From: Empedobacter falsenii
GTDB lineage: Bacteria > Bacteroidota > Bacteroidia > Flavobacteriales > Weeksellaceae
DNA: 64,000 bases
NCBI RefSeq assembly: GCF_013488205.1
Contig: NZ_CP040908.1
Coordinates: forward strand, 3,350,001 to 3,414,000
Reading direction: 5' to 3'
Of this stretch, positions 23,533 to 32,337 are shown in pieces; position 1 is the first letter of the stretch; every line of letters begins with the position of its first letter. The notes under the pieces are model-generated. The model was not told the DNA's origin. It saw only the letters and a list, made by a program, of their open reading frames with translations, and searched no databases. Position numbers and translations under genes: made by a program.

Positions 23533-25920
23533 TTAAAATTTAAAACTTGCGCGCGCAAAATAATACGCTCCTGTCATCCCCATTTGCACCGGCGCATACG
23601 GAAAAACTCCATAATAAGAATTTTCGTAAACTTGTTTGTCTGGGAAAACATCAAACAAATTATTTGCACCAATTGTAAAGTTGAAATTCTTTGTAATATC
23701 ATAACCAATCGAAGCATCCGTCACCACTTTTCCCGTGTGCTCTTGGATACTTCCCCAAGGATATCCATCTTTAGTCACTTTTCCAAAATACGTGTTACGT
23801 ACCATAAAATTGAATCCAGAAATTGCATAATTCAATCCTAAAGTTGCTTTTGTTTTTGGGCTTAATGATTCGATAATATTGACTTGATCAGGACCAAAAA
23901 ATTCTTCTGTTGGAATTGTCAAAGCTGTTGGAAAATGATAACCGACAATCTTTGTTTCATTGATATTTCCTGATAAACTTGCATTCAATTTTCCTCGACC
24001 TAAACGAGTATCATAGGAAATTACTAAATCCAAACCTTTGGTTTCAGTATCAATTGCATTCGTAAAAATACGCGCTGTCGCTACATTATATTTTTCTAAA
24101 GCAGGATCTGTAATATCAGAAGTCAAAACAATTCGGTCATCAACTTTTATAAAATATCCATCCAATGTGATAAATAATTTTGAAGTTGGACGAAATGTTA
24201 AACCTAAACTTGCATTGATTGATTTTTCTTCTTTCAATTTATCCAAACCAATTTCTTTCGACAATTCAGACTCATTTCGGATAATTCCTTTTGTTACCAA
24301 AACTTGATCACCATTATCATTCAAGAATAAATCAGTATATGAATTACTGAAGTATTTTTGTTGCAAAGAAGGCGCTCTAAATCCTGTCGAAATTGCTCCA
24401 CGAACCGAATATCCTTTTGCGTATTCATATCGCATCGCTAATTTTCCATTGATTGTACTTCCAAAATCTGAGTAATTTTCGAATCGTCCAGCTAAATCAG
24501 CTGTAAAATCTCCAAATTTCAATTCTCCATCTACATAAGCCGCAACTGAATGACGATCACCTTTTACAGCATTCAATGGAGAAAATCCTACAAAAGATTC
24601 AGATCCAGAACCTGAGTAAGAAGCTTCATCTCCAGCTTCGATTTTATATTGTTCAAAACGATATTCTCCTCCAAACGCTAAACTAACATTTTGATTGATT
24701 CGTTTCGAAAAATCTAAATTGACTGTATTTTGCAAAAATTGATGTTTCCCTGCGTAAAAATCGGTTGGAGAATTTAAGCCTAATGATTGATTAATTGAAT
24801 TTTCTAAATCATATTTGAATGAATTTAAACCAAAAGTATTACTCAATTCAACTTTCCATCCATCATATGAATAACGTAATCCTGTCGAATTTGAATAATC
24901 ATTTACATTAGATTTTAAGGTAGCTTGAAAACCATTTGGATAAATTTTTAACGCATCTTCAGACAATTCGCTTGGTAATCTTCTAAAACCAAATCCATTT
25001 CCTTGACGTAAAGAAACTCCTCCAAATGAATAAAAATCTAATCGATCATTAATCGCCGTTTCAGCATTTACAAAAAATTGTTGATTTTTGATTGCCGCAT
25101 CTCCAATTTGAAATCTAAAATCTTTTCTCGAAAGTCCTAAAGCAGCAATTTTAGCATCATCCGCAGCTCTTGCTGCATCTGGATCATCTGCAAAATCGTA
25201 TGCGAAATTATCTCCAAAAATATCTAAATTATGATCTTTTGAACGATTCGTTTTCTTGCGCTCACTTACAACCGCCGAAAAAACAATTGAACCTGATTGT
25301 CCTAATTTCGTTCCATAACTTCCGTTAAAATTGTATGTTTCTCCATCATTTCGAGAAGTCTGACCATACGTTAAAGACGCGTCACCACCTGGTTTAGATT
25401 TCAAAACAATATTTACAACCCCCGCAATCGCATCAGAACCATATTGCGCAGCTGCACCATCACGTAAAACTTCAATTTTATCAATCGCTGAAATCGGAAT
25501 TGCGCCTAAATCTGTTCCTACAGAACCATTCCCTACCGTATTTTGGTAATTCACCAACGAAGTTGTGTGACGACGTTTTCCATTAATCAAAACCAAAACC
25601 TGATCTGGCCCCATTCCACGCAACGTCACAGGATCGATATGCTCCGTTCCATCGGCAGATGATTGACGAACCGAATTAAAAGAAGGAATAACCACATTCA
25701 AAATATCATTCACACTCAATTGAGGAGAAGACGTTTTCAATTTCTCAACATCGATAATATCGACAGGAACTGACGAATTAACCACCGTTCTTTCTGATGT
25801 ACGACCACCGATTAAAATAACCTCGTTAAGATTTGTTTCCTCCTTTTCAACTTCTTGAGCGAAAAGTGTAGATGCGCAAATAAATGCGAATGAAGCAAGT
25901 AAAAATTTGTTTCTTTTCAT
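23533..25920 (-). CDS. TonB-dependent receptor under SAM riboswitch control
   Basis: A signal peptide (cleaved after TLFAQ, residue 22) is followed by a plug domain (about 30-180) and a 22-strand-type barrel ending in aromatic Phe. In the plug, V-T-L-R-G-M-G-P-D-Q-V-L-V-L-I-N-G-K-R-R and L-R-D-G-A-A-A-Q-Y-G-S-D-A-I-A-G-V-V-N-I are the standard family motifs. No carboxypeptidase-regulatory domain precedes the plug, so it is not SusC-like. The leader carries a SAM-I riboswitch, so the receptor is predicted to be shut down when S-adenosylmethionine is plentiful. It then probably imports methionine, a precursor, or a cofactor of methionine synthesis across the outer membrane (inference). Confidence 0.92.
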   Translation of the reverse strand: MKRNKFLLASFAFICASTLFAQEVEKEETNLNEVILIGGRTSERTVVNSSVPVDIIDVEKLKTSSPQLSVNDILNVVIPSFNSVRQSSADGTEHIDPVTLRGMGPDQVLVLINGKRRHTTSLVNYQNTVGNGSVGTDLGAIPISAIDKIEVLRDGAAAQYGSDAIAGVVNIVLKSKPGGDASLTYGQTSRNDGETYNFNGSYGTKLGQSGSIVFSAVVSERKKTNRSKDHNLDIFGDNFAYDFADDPDAARAADDAKIAALGLSRKDFRFQIGDAAIKNQQFFVNAETAINDRLDFYSFGGVSLRQGNGFGFRRLPSELSEDALKIYPNGFQATLKSNVNDYSNSTGLRYSYDGWKVELSNTFGLNSFKYDLENSINQSLGLNSPTDFYAGKHQFLQNTVNLDFSKRINQNVSLAFGGEYRFEQYKIEAGDEASYSGSGSESFVGFSPLNAVKGDRHSVAAYVDGELKFGDFTADLAGRFENYSDFGSTINGKLAMRYEYAKGYSVRGAISTGFRAPSLQQKYFSNSYTDLFLNDNGDQVLVTKGIIRNESELSKEIGLDKLKEEKSINASLGLTFRPTSKLFITLDGYFIKVDDRIVLTSDITDPALEKYNVATARIFTNAIDTETKGLDLVISYDTRLGRGKLNASLSGNINETKIVGYHFPTALTIPTEEFFGPDQVNIIESLSPKTKATLGLNYAISGFNFMVRNTYFGKVTKDGYPWGSIQEHTGKVVTDASIGYDITKNFNFTIGANNLFDVFPDKQVYENSYYGVFPYAPVQMGMTGAYYFARASFKF

Positions 25921-25954
25921 TTTTAATTTTCATAAAACTTTCAAGAAACCAACA

Positions 25955-25983
25955 GATAAAAGTGAAATACTTTTACTCATCTT
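25955..25983 (-). promoter_or_regulatory. Possible expression-platform hairpin of the SAM riboswitch
   Basis: On the minus strand AGAT-gagt-AAAAGT-loop-ACTTTT-ATCT can fold as a bulged hairpin that uses the 3' half of riboswitch helix P1. It could compete with P1 when SAM is absent. No T run follows, so the control mode is unclear. Confidence 0.35.
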
Positions 25984-26076
25984 TCCCTCTAATAGGTTGG
26001 ATTTAGCACCTTAGATTATAAGTCATCTGGTTGCTAAGGTTTCACAGGGCCAATCCCTCCACCTTTCTTGATAAGT
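25975..26076 (-). ncRNA. SAM-I (S-box) riboswitch
   Basis: Read on the minus strand, the 102-nt element has the conserved S-box order: CTTATCAAGA, GGTGGAGGGA, TTGGCCC, GAAACC, GCAACC, then GGTGCTAAATCC and the closing GATGAG. Helix P1 pairs ACTTATC (26076-26070) with GATGAGT (25981-25975). S-box RNAs bind S-adenosylmethionine and normally switch off methionine and sulfur genes when it is abundant. A promoter ends 4 nt upstream, and the controlled gene is the TonB receptor at 25920. Confidence 0.92.
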
Positions 26077-26080
26077 TATG

Positions 26081-26111
26081 CAAAGGTAATGTTAAAAAAT
26101 GAAAATGCAAA
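26081..26111 (-). promoter_or_regulatory. Promoter of the SAM riboswitch-receptor transcript
   Basis: On the minus strand TTTG (26111-26108), a 19-nt spacer and TACCTTTG (26088-26081) match the Bacteroidota consensus. The predicted start of transcription falls at the first base of riboswitch helix P1. Confidence 0.75.
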
Positions 26112-26135
26112 TAATACTCTATCAATTTTATAGAG

Positions 26136-26735
26136 TTATTGAATTAACAATGAAATATCTAACTCTTGACTTTCGTTCAAATTCATCATTGCATTGATTC
26201 GTTTGAACGATTTGAAATTAACTAGATCTGAAACCTTTATATTTTTCTGAATGATTTCGCCTGATTGCAACAAAGCTTCTCTCATTGTTCCTTTCAACAA
26301 AAAACTTCGTGGCGTGGTCCATTGAGAACCGTCAAAAAAAACAATATTCGAATAAATACAATCGGTAATATAATTTGATTTTATCAACACCAAATCATCT
26401 GTTTTTGATTCTTTTAAATATTCATCAAAAAACCAACGATCTAAATATTTGTAGGAATAATCAATTTTATTTTCGATCTCAAAAAGTTGAATACTTTCAA
26501 TTGATTTGATTTGATACGGTTGAAATTCTACCGTTTGAATTTCTCGATCATAAACAATTCTAACTTTATATTTTTCATCCGTTAAATCTGTTGGAAACTT
26601 AATAATTTCGTTCAATAAAATCGGATTGATTTCAGTAAAATTATCATTTCTTGTCCGATCAAATCTCGCTTGATGAAATTCTAAATTTCGAAGTTGTTTA
26701 TTCACACAACAAATCGATTCAATAAATTGGAACAT
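26136..26735 (-). CDS. pabC: Aminotransferase class IV protein, probable 4-amino-4-deoxychorismate lyase
   Basis: The 199-residue protein is a short fold-type IV PLP enzyme. Near residue 96 S-Y-K-Y-L-D-R supplies the PLP lysine, and T-D-C-I-Y-S-N-I-V-F-F-D-G followed by L-L-K-G-T-M-R matches the cofactor and carboxylate loops of PabC. The reaction releases pyruvate from aminodeoxychorismate to give 4-aminobenzoate for folate. The function is supported by the preceding pabB gene, which overlaps it by 17 nt. PabC-like proteins of this length are usual in Flavobacteriia; a different class IV activity is the main alternative. Confidence 0.83.
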   Translation of the reverse strand: MFQFIESICCVNKQLRNLEFHQARFDRTRNDNFTEINPILLNEIIKFPTDLTDEKYKVRIVYDREIQTVEFQPYQIKSIESIQLFEIENKIDYSYKYLDRWFFDEYLKESKTDDLVLIKSNYITDCIYSNIVFFDGSQWTTPRSFLLKGTMREALLQSGEIIQKNIKVSDLVNFKSFKRINAMMNLNESQELDISLLIQ

Positions 26736-27678
26736 ATACTTTCTGAATTAATTCTTCGTATTCTGCTTTCGCTTTGCTTTTTGCCGTTATTCCTCCTCCA
26801 CTCTTGAAAAACATTTCACCTTGATTATTTTCAATGAAACGAATCATCACAGCACTATCAAGATTTTCGCCATCAAAAATGCCGAAAACACCTGTATAAA
26901 AATTTCGATGATACTTTTCGGCTTCTAAAATAATTTCGACGGTTTTCTTTTTGGGCGCACCACAAATAGAACCAGCAGGTATAAGTTGATCGAAAATCGT
27001 TCCTAAGTTTTGGTAATAATCATCGTTCAAATCACCTTTTATCTCAGAGCTTACTTGCAAAAGTGTTGCATCATTTGTCTTCACCTCATCGATATATCGA
27101 TAATTTGTCACCTCAACATTTTCTGAAACAAGACTCAAATCATTTCTAATTAAATCGACAATTGTAGCATGTTCGGCAGCTTCTTTTTCATCATTTAAAA
27201 TGAGTTGTTTTGCATTTGGAATCGAAGCATCAATAGTTCCTTTCATTGGATTTGAAAAGATTTTTTGATCTTCAATTTTCACAAAACGTTCGGGAGAAAA
27301 ACAAACAAATTCGTCTTTATATTTCAATTTATATTTTGCTTCAGAAAACTGAAAAATTTCGTCTAAAGTCAAATTCGTTTCGATTTTTGTTGGAAGAGTT
27401 AAATTCGTTAAATATGAATTTCCAAACAAAAGATTATCGTGAACATAATTGAATTTTGGCAAATATTCGTCAAAGGAAATCGGGAATTTATTGAATTTAA
27501 AATCTTTCTGAAAAGATTCTTTTTTTGGCGAATCTATTTCAAATTTTATCTCATCAGGTAATTCATTTAACGGAATTACTTCTCCATTTTCTTTCAAAAA
27601 ATCGATCATAAAAAAAAAGGGAACTTTTGCAGCTCCCAATTCATTCATTTTCGTAAAAATCGAATGCTTTGCTAACAT
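26719..27678 (-). CDS. pabB: Aminodeoxychorismate synthase component I
   Basis: PabB converts chorismate plus ammonia to 4-amino-4-deoxychorismate. The chorismate-binding domain is clear: S-P-E-R-F and M-K-G-T-I-D (near 150-160), D-L-I-R-N-D-L-S, and the diagnostic P-A-G-S-I-C-G-A-P-K-K-K-T near residue 240, ending in G-G-G-I-T. At 319 residues it lacks the long N-terminal region of TrpE, typical for this PabB subgroup. The first ATG (27678) is used, but MNELG at 27648 is an equally good start by comparison with relatives. It is followed by pabC and preceded 15 bp upstream by a membrane protein gene. Confidence 0.88.
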   Translation of the reverse strand: MLAKHSIFTKMNELGAAKVPFFFMIDFLKENGEVIPLNELPDEIKFEIDSPKKESFQKDFKFNKFPISFDEYLPKFNYVHDNLLFGNSYLTNLTLPTKIETNLTLDEIFQFSEAKYKLKYKDEFVCFSPERFVKIEDQKIFSNPMKGTIDASIPNAKQLILNDEKEAAEHATIVDLIRNDLSLVSENVEVTNYRYIDEVKTNDATLLQVSSEIKGDLNDDYYQNLGTIFDQLIPAGSICGAPKKKTVEIILEAEKYHRNFYTGVFGIFDGENLDSAVMIRFIENNQGEMFFKSGGGITAKSKAKAEYEELIQKVYVPIY

Positions 27679-27693
27679 TCGATAAAATTAATA

Positions 27694-28455
27694 TTATTCT
27701 TGATTTGTACCAAGTAGATCAATTTCTGATTTTTCATCATCCGTCAAAATCATATCTTTTAACATAAAATACACCATAATATAAGCAAATGGATACGTTG
27801 CAAGAGCACCTACATAACAAGCAATAGCACCAATTGAAGCAACCAGACTAACCACAATCGCCATTAAAACCATCCACCAAAAATTCTTTTTTACGATTGC
27901 ATAAGAAGTTTTCATTGCGTCGATAGCATTCATATTTCCGTAGTGAATAAGATACGGAGCCAGATAAATACACGCTTGTAAGAACATTAAAAATACCATC
28001 GCCACGAAGATGTATAACATCCCAAAAAGTGATGAACCAATCATCAATGCTGGGTTTACATTTTCGGGATCATTAAACATAAGTGGTAAAAAAGAAAAAA
28101 TAATATAAGGCGACAAAACGACAAGCGAAACTCCCATAACGATAAGTGTTAAAAGGAAATAGCTTCCTATGTTTTTGAAACCTCCAAAAAAGTCACCCAA
28201 TTCTAACGACATTTTGTTTTCGGCACGTTCTGCACCAATCATAAATCCCATTATAAGTGGATACATCACAAAAAGCAATCCGATTACAGTGAACGAAGTA
28301 AACATATAAATAATGGCTGCGACAAGAGCATAAATAACAAATGGTTGCCAATTGTTTTGGAAAAGTTCTAATGATTGATTGAAATATTTCCCGATATCAA
28401 ATTGAAATTTATTGTTTTTGTAATACTCAATTTTGTTGTAATCTAATGTTTTCAT
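27694..28455 (-). CDS. Multi-pass membrane protein, unknown function
   Basis: The 253-residue protein has an N-terminal amphipathic region (about 1-35, F-N-Q-S-L-E-L-F-x-x-N-W) and then about five or six hydrophobic segments up to residue 235. It resembles the membrane domain often found in DUF975 or glycerophosphodiesterase-linked proteins, with a second F-x-x-x-M-K-T-S-Y-A-I-V-K-K-N-F-W-W repeat near 180-195. No catalytic motif is seen. It lies 15 bp upstream of pabB on the same strand, which is probably simple co-transcription. Confidence 0.75.
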   Translation of the reverse strand: MKTLDYNKIEYYKNNKFQFDIGKYFNQSLELFQNNWQPFVIYALVAAIIYMFTSFTVIGLLFVMYPLIMGFMIGAERAENKMSLELGDFFGGFKNIGSYFLLTLIVMGVSLVVLSPYIIFSFLPLMFNDPENVNPALMIGSSLFGMLYIFVAMVFLMFLQACIYLAPYLIHYGNMNAIDAMKTSYAIVKKNFWWMVLMAIVVSLVASIGAIACYVGALATYPFAYIMVYFMLKDMILTDDEKSEIDLLGTNQE

Positions 28456-28462
28456 CTTAACG

Positions 28463-28491
28463 TTGGTTTAATTGAAATTAATGTAAATTTG
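28463..28491 (+). promoter_or_regulatory. Promoter of the nitroreductase gene
   Basis: TTG (28463-28465), an 18-nt spacer and TAAATTTG (28484-28491) match the Bacteroidota consensus, 36 nt before the ATG at 28528. Confidence 0.72.
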
Positions 28492-28527
28492 CTTGATTAG
28501 TAGAATAAAATTAATAATTGTTACAAC

Positions 28528-29100
28528 ATGAATGCAAACGATTTATTATCAATCATAAAAAATAGACGCTCTATATTTCCTCCGCAATACAATCAAGAAG
28601 AAATTACGCGCGAAGAATTGAATCAAATTTTTGAGGCAGCAAATTGGGCGCCATCTCATAAAAAAACAGAACCTTGGCGTTTTGTTGTTTTAGAAGGACC
28701 TGCAAAAGACCGTTTCCGCGAATACGTAAAGCGTGTTTATGTGCAAGGAACGCCAACAGATCAATTGAGCGACAGAAAAATAAATGCATTAATTGAGAAA
28801 TGTGATAAGTCGAATAAAATTGTATTAATCAATTTTATCAACACAGAAAAAAATCCTGAATGGGAAGAATTAGCTGCTACTTCTATGGCTGTTCAAAATA
28901 TGTGGTTAATGGCAAGCGCTTTAAATATTGGTGCATATTGGTCTTCTCCAGCAAATATTATCGCCAATGTTGATGAATTTACAACTATGGAAGAAGGCGA
29001 AAAATGTGTTGGAGTTTTCTATATGGGAAAAATTGAAGGAGATTCTCCAGAAGCTGTTCGTCAACCAATCGAAGATAAAGTGAGATTTTTAGAGTATTAA
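28528..29100 (+). CDS. Nitroreductase family protein (YdjA-like)
   Basis: FMN-dependent reductases of this family use NAD(P)H to reduce nitro groups, quinones or enones. At 190 residues the protein fits the short YdjA/TdsD type. It has the N-terminal N-R-R-S-I-F-P motif (12-18) that binds FMN phosphate, W-A-P-S-H-K-K-T-E-P-W-R-F-V-V (about 40-54), and a late G-A-Y-W-S-S-P. It works as a homodimer in the cytoplasm by family. The natural substrate is unknown. It is a single gene with its own promoter and terminator. Confidence 0.9.
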   Translation: MNANDLLSIIKNRRSIFPPQYNQEEITREELNQIFEAANWAPSHKKTEPWRFVVLEGPAKDRFREYVKRVYVQGTPTDQLSDRKINALIEKCDKSNKIVLINFINTEKNPEWEELAATSMAVQNMWLMASALNIGAYWSSPANIIANVDEFTTMEEGEKCVGVFYMGKIEGDSPEAVRQPIEDKVRFLEY

Positions 29101-29124
29101 AAACTCTTTAGAAAATAATTTGAG

Positions 29125-29152
29125 AAAGACTGCTAATTTTTTAGTGGTCTTT
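29125..29152 (+). terminator. Intrinsic terminator after the nitroreductase gene
   Basis: AAAGACTGCTAA pairs with TTAGTGGTCTTT (two central G-U pairs) around TTTT, followed by T residues. Confidence 0.75.
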
Positions 29153-29188
29153 TTTATTAAATAGAAAATCAACTCTTTATGATTTTTG

Positions 29189-29196
29189 TATATTTG
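29189..29196 (+). promoter_or_regulatory. -7 element upstream of the esterase lipoprotein
   Basis: TATATTTG fits TAnnTTTG. It lies inside the longest open frame (ATG at 29179), which argues for a start at 29212 or 29221. Confidence 0.55.
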
Positions 29197-29211
29197 ATAA
29201 AACACTTTAAT

Positions 29212-30045
29212 ATGAAATATATGAAATCGATTTTTAACTATTTATTAGTTGTAATCTCTATTAGTTTTTTGACATCTTGCAAAAACTCTAATCCAGTTGT
29301 TTACGACGACCCTATTCCAAAACATGAAACATTTACAATTGATTCTAAAATTCTGAATGAAAAGCGAATTATTAATGTTTGGGTTCCAAAAGAATATTCG
29401 ACTTCTCAGGATTCATTATTCGTTTTGTATATGCCAGATGGCGGAACAAAAGAGGATTTTCCGCATATTGCAAACACATTGGACAGTTTGATTATTTCGA
29501 AAAAAATAAAACCAGTTATTTTGGTTGGAATAGAAAATATACAACGTCGCAAAGATTTGAGTCCGCCAACCGAAAACGAAGAAGATAAAAAAATAGCCGA
29601 TATTGTGGGTGGTTCGAATGAATTTAGAAGTTTTATCAAGGATGAATTATTTCCTGAAATCACGAAAAAGTATCGCACTCAATCCCAAAAAGGAATTATT
29701 GGCGAATCGTTGGCTGGATTATTTATCATGGAAACTTTTCTGAAACAACCCGAAATGTTTGATTATTATATTGCAATTGATCCTTCACTTTGGTGGAACG
29801 ATCATAAAATGTTATTGAATGCAAAAAATGATTTAGCTAAATTTCCTTCTACTCAAAAAAAGTTATGGTTTGCAGGATCTGGAGCAAGTGATATTTTGCC
29901 TTATACAGATGATTTGAAGAATATTTTAACGCAAGAAAAACTTCCAAATCTACAATGGAATTATTCTCCAGAACCGAAAGAAGAACATGTTACAATTTAC
30001 AGAGCAACTAAAGAAAAAGCACTGATTTGGAGTATTGGTAAATAA
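29212..30045 (+). CDS. Alpha/beta-hydrolase esterase lipoprotein (esterase D/Fes-like)
   Basis: The 277-residue protein has a lipoprotein signal with Cys23 in S-F-L-T-S-C. The hydrolase domain carries the nucleophile elbow G-E-S-L-A-G and a distal E-H-V-T catalytic His, with I-N-V-W-V-P-K-E-Y and I-L-V-G-I-E-N characteristic of the esterase D/IroE/Fes group. Members cleave small esters, including siderophore esters, but no iron genes are adjacent. Start: the ATG at 29212 is preferred because a promoter element overlaps the first codons of the longer frame; 29221 is possible too. Confidence 0.85.
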   Translation: MKYMKSIFNYLLVVISISFLTSCKNSNPVVYDDPIPKHETFTIDSKILNEKRIINVWVPKEYSTSQDSLFVLYMPDGGTKEDFPHIANTLDSLIISKKIKPVILVGIENIQRRKDLSPPTENEEDKKIADIVGGSNEFRSFIKDELFPEITKKYRTQSQKGIIGESLAGLFIMETFLKQPEMFDYYIAIDPSLWWNDHKMLLNAKNDLAKFPSTQKKLWFAGSGASDILPYTDDLKNILTQEKLPNLQWNYSPEPKEEHVTIYRATKEKALIWSIGK

Positions 30046-30062
30046 AATTTATCTAATAAACC

Positions 30063-30096
30063 AAAAAACCTCACTTCAAATGAAGTGAGGTTTTTT
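30063..30096. terminator. Bidirectional intrinsic terminator
   Basis: AAAAAACCTCACTTCA and its complement make a 16-bp perfect stem with a 2-nt centre, flanked by A and T runs, between two convergent genes. Confidence 0.9.
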
Positions 30097-30594
30097 TTAT
30101 GCGATTCGTTTACCTAAAATAGTTAAACTTCTTTCTATTCCGTCTAAAGTTGCAATATTGGGATAATTTCCCCAATCTTCGAAACAAAAATGTTTGAATA
30201 ATTTCAAGCTCGGTTCGTTATGCGAAAAAATAAAACCTAAAATCGTTTTGATTCCAAATTCTGGCGCTTTCGTAATGCTATATTCCAACACTTGTTTTCC
30301 TAAACCTTTTCCACGTTGCGTAGCATCTAAATAAATGCTAATTTCTACAGTTGCATCATAAGCTGGTCTTCCATAAAAAGATTGAAAACTTACCCAACCT
30401 ACAATGTCTTTCGATTCATTTTCTACAACCCAAAGTGGTCTTTTTTCAGGTGAATGTTCTTCGAACCATTTTACTTTACTTTCAACTGAAACTTGTTCTG
30501 TATCGGCAGTCACTAATCGCGAAGCTATTGTCGAATTATAAATTTCTGTTATTTTTTCTAAATCTCTTCGTTTAGCATCTCTATATGTTAACAT
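30097..30594 (-). CDS. GNAT acetyltransferase, phosphinothricin-acetyltransferase-like
   Basis: The 165-residue protein begins with Y-R-D-A-K-R-R-D-L-E-K-I-T-E-I-Y-N, typical of the Pat/YncA group. The acetyl-CoA loop is Q-R-G-K-G-L-G-K-Q-V (about 92-101), preceded by V-E-I-S-I-Y-L, with G-F-I-F-S-H-N-E-P-S and the F-C-F-E-D-W-G end. Relatives acetylate amino acid analogues such as phosphinothricin or methionine sulfoximine; the substrate here is not known. It lies 32 bp downstream of the DinB-like gene on the same strand. Confidence 0.88.
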   Translation of the reverse strand: MLTYRDAKRRDLEKITEIYNSTIASRLVTADTEQVSVESKVKWFEEHSPEKRPLWVVENESKDIVGWVSFQSFYGRPAYDATVEISIYLDATQRGKGLGKQVLEYSITKAPEFGIKTILGFIFSHNEPSLKLFKHFCFEDWGNYPNIATLDGIERSLTILGKRIA

Positions 30595-30626
30595 CTAAAT
30601 TTTTAAATTTTATTCTGCGTTTGATT

Positions 30627-31088
30627 TTAAAAAGGAATATTCTTTTTCATCGCCATCATATAGCCCAAATGCATTGCTTCGTGAATATTGTTGTACAAAA
30701 TTGCATCTTCAATCGATTCTAACGTCATACCAAAACTTGTTTTATATGATCGATAATACGATAGTTTTTCCGAACGATAATCCTTGAACATCTGCATTGG
30801 TGTACTTTCCAACATTTCCTTCAATTCTGTCACATCCTCTTCTGTTACTTCCGTATTTCCAATTGTTCCTTTTTTATACTTCTGGATAAACTGAATATCG
30901 ACCAACATCCTATTATCGGTTAAATAATAATGGATCAATTGCTGTGTTGCCAAAACATGAGCAGCATTCCAAAACAAATTGTTTTTATAGCCAACAGGTA
31001 TATAAAGTAGTTGTTTCAGAGAGTGTTGTTCAAGCTCATCAATAATCTGTTTTCTTATATTCGTCAGATAAATAATATGCTCTTCCAT
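30627..31088 (-). CDS. DinB-like putative metal-dependent protein
   Basis: The 153-residue protein has the four-helix DinB layout with a probable metal site formed by three His: N-A-A-H-V-L-A-T near residue 43, and N-I-H-E-A-M-H-L-G-Y-M near 134-144. DinB-like proteins include bacillithiol- and mycothiol-dependent transferases, which is notable given bshC in this genome, but no thiol-transferase activity can be assigned from sequence alone. It is probably co-transcribed with the GNAT gene at 30594. Confidence 0.82.
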   Translation of the reverse strand: MEEHIIYLTNIRKQIIDELEQHSLKQLLYIPVGYKNNLFWNAAHVLATQQLIHYYLTDNRMLVDIQFIQKYKKGTIGNTEVTEEDVTELKEMLESTPMQMFKDYRSEKLSYYRSYKTSFGMTLESIEDAILYNNIHEAMHLGYMMAMKKNIPF

Positions 31089-31196
31089 AGTCAGATTTAA
31101 AGTTTAAATATACATCAAATTAAGTCTATTTATCAAATTATAAAGCAAAACAATTAAAATCACGTTTTTAGATTATTTAAAGTCTTTGATTCTTCG

Positions 31197-31204
31197 TAAT
31201 TTTG
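31197..31204 (+). promoter_or_regulatory. -7 element of the mrp-nfu operon
   Basis: TAATTTTG fits TAnnTTTG, 18 nt before the ATG at 31223. No ideal -33 TTG was seen. Confidence 0.5.
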
Positions 31205-31222
31205 TCTCATTAAATTTAAAAG

Positions 31223-32323
31223 ATGGCTTACACAAGAGATCAAATATATCAAGTATTAGAAGAATTGGGTATTCGCAATTGGATGCGTAACGCTCAAGTG
31301 ATGGGAAATGATATTATTTTGGATATTGTTTCTCCTTCGCCTGCAATGCACGAACGCAAGCGTTTGGAAATTGCGTTGAAAAATGCATTTAAAGAAAATT
31401 TACCTGAGTCAAATCTTAAACTTAACATTTCTGTTGAAGTTGAAGAAAAAAATCCGAACGAAATCAAAGGTTCAGAATTGCCAGGTGTTAAAAATATTAT
31501 CGCTGTAGCATCAGGAAAAGGTGGTGTTGGTAAATCTACTGTTTCATCAAACTTAGCAATTAGTTTAGCAAACATGGGATTCAAAGTTGGTTTATTAGAT
31601 GCTGATATCTACGGACCTTCTATGCCAATTATGTTCGATTGTCAAGATGCTCGTCCATATTCTGTAGAAGTTAATGGAAAAACGAAAATAAAACCAGTAG
31701 AAGCTTACGGAATCAAGTTATTATCAATTGGTTTCTTTGCTGATACAGATCAAGCAATTGTTTGGAGAGGACCGATGGCTGCAAAAGCATTAAATCAAAT
31801 GATTCGTGATGCACATTGGGGAGAATTAGATTTCTTATTAATCGATTTACCTCCAGGAACAGGTGATATTCATTTATCTATCGTTCAACAAGTTCCAATT
31901 ACAGGAGCAGTTGTGGTTTCTACACCTCAAAATATTGCATTAGCAGATGCGAAAAAAGGAGTTGGAATGTTCCAAATGGAAGCGATTAATGTTCCAGTTT
32001 TAGGAATTGTAGAAAATATGGCGTATTTTACACCAGAAGAATTACCTAACAACAAATATTATATCTTTGGACAAAATGGTGCAAAGAACTTAGCAGAACA
32101 AATTGGTGTTCCTTTCTTAGGCGAAATTCCAATTGTACAATCTATTCGCGAAGCTGCTGACGTTGGTCGTCCAGCTGCAATGCAAGAAGATACTGTTGTA
32201 GCTAATGTTTACAAAGAAATTGCACGTAACGCAGTACAAAGTTTAGTAGAACGTAACAATACTTTGCCTCCAACAGAAGCTGTCCGTATTACAACGATGG
32301 CAGGTTGTTCGGCAAAAAATTAA
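31223..32323 (+). CDS. Mrp/ApbC-type iron-sulfur carrier P-loop ATPase
   Basis: An N-terminal DUF59/MIP18-like domain (about 1-75) precedes the Mrp ATPase. The Walker A deviant loop is [10 protein letters not shown] (97-106), with [10 protein letters not shown] and D-L-P-P-G-T-G-D. Mrp proteins bind and transfer Fe-S clusters. The usual C-x-x-C after the N-M-A-Y-F segment is absent here (T-P-E-E-L-P-N-N instead), leaving one C-terminal Cys in M-A-G-C-S. The gene is followed 14 bp later by an Nfu-domain gene with a C-x-x-C motif, so the two may form the cluster site together. Confidence 0.93.
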   Translation: MAYTRDQIYQVLEELGIRNWMRNAQVMGNDIILDIVSPSPAMHERKRLEIALKNAFKENLPESNLKLNISVEVEEKNPNEIKGSELPGVKNIIAVASGKGGVGKSTVSSNLAISLANMGFKVGLLDADIYGPSMPIMFDCQDARPYSVEVNGKTKIKPVEAYGIKLLSIGFFADTDQAIVWRGPMAAKALNQMIRDAHWGELDFLLIDLPPGTGDIHLSIVQQVPITGAVVVSTPQNIALADAKKGVGMFQMEAINVPVLGIVENMAYFTPEELPNNKYYIFGQNGAKNLAEQIGVPFLGEIPIVQSIREAADVGRPAAMQEDTVVANVYKEIARNAVQSLVERNNTLPPTEAVRITTMAGCSAKN

Positions 32324-32337
32324 AAAAGTAAAAGATC

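Noticed and set aside
25975-26076. Cobalamin or TPP riboswitch upstream of the TonB receptor
   Set aside because: The order CTTATCAAGA, GGTGGAGGGA, GGCCC, GAAACC, GCAACC and GGTGCTAA is that of the S-box; the conserved boxes of cobalamin and TPP elements are absent.
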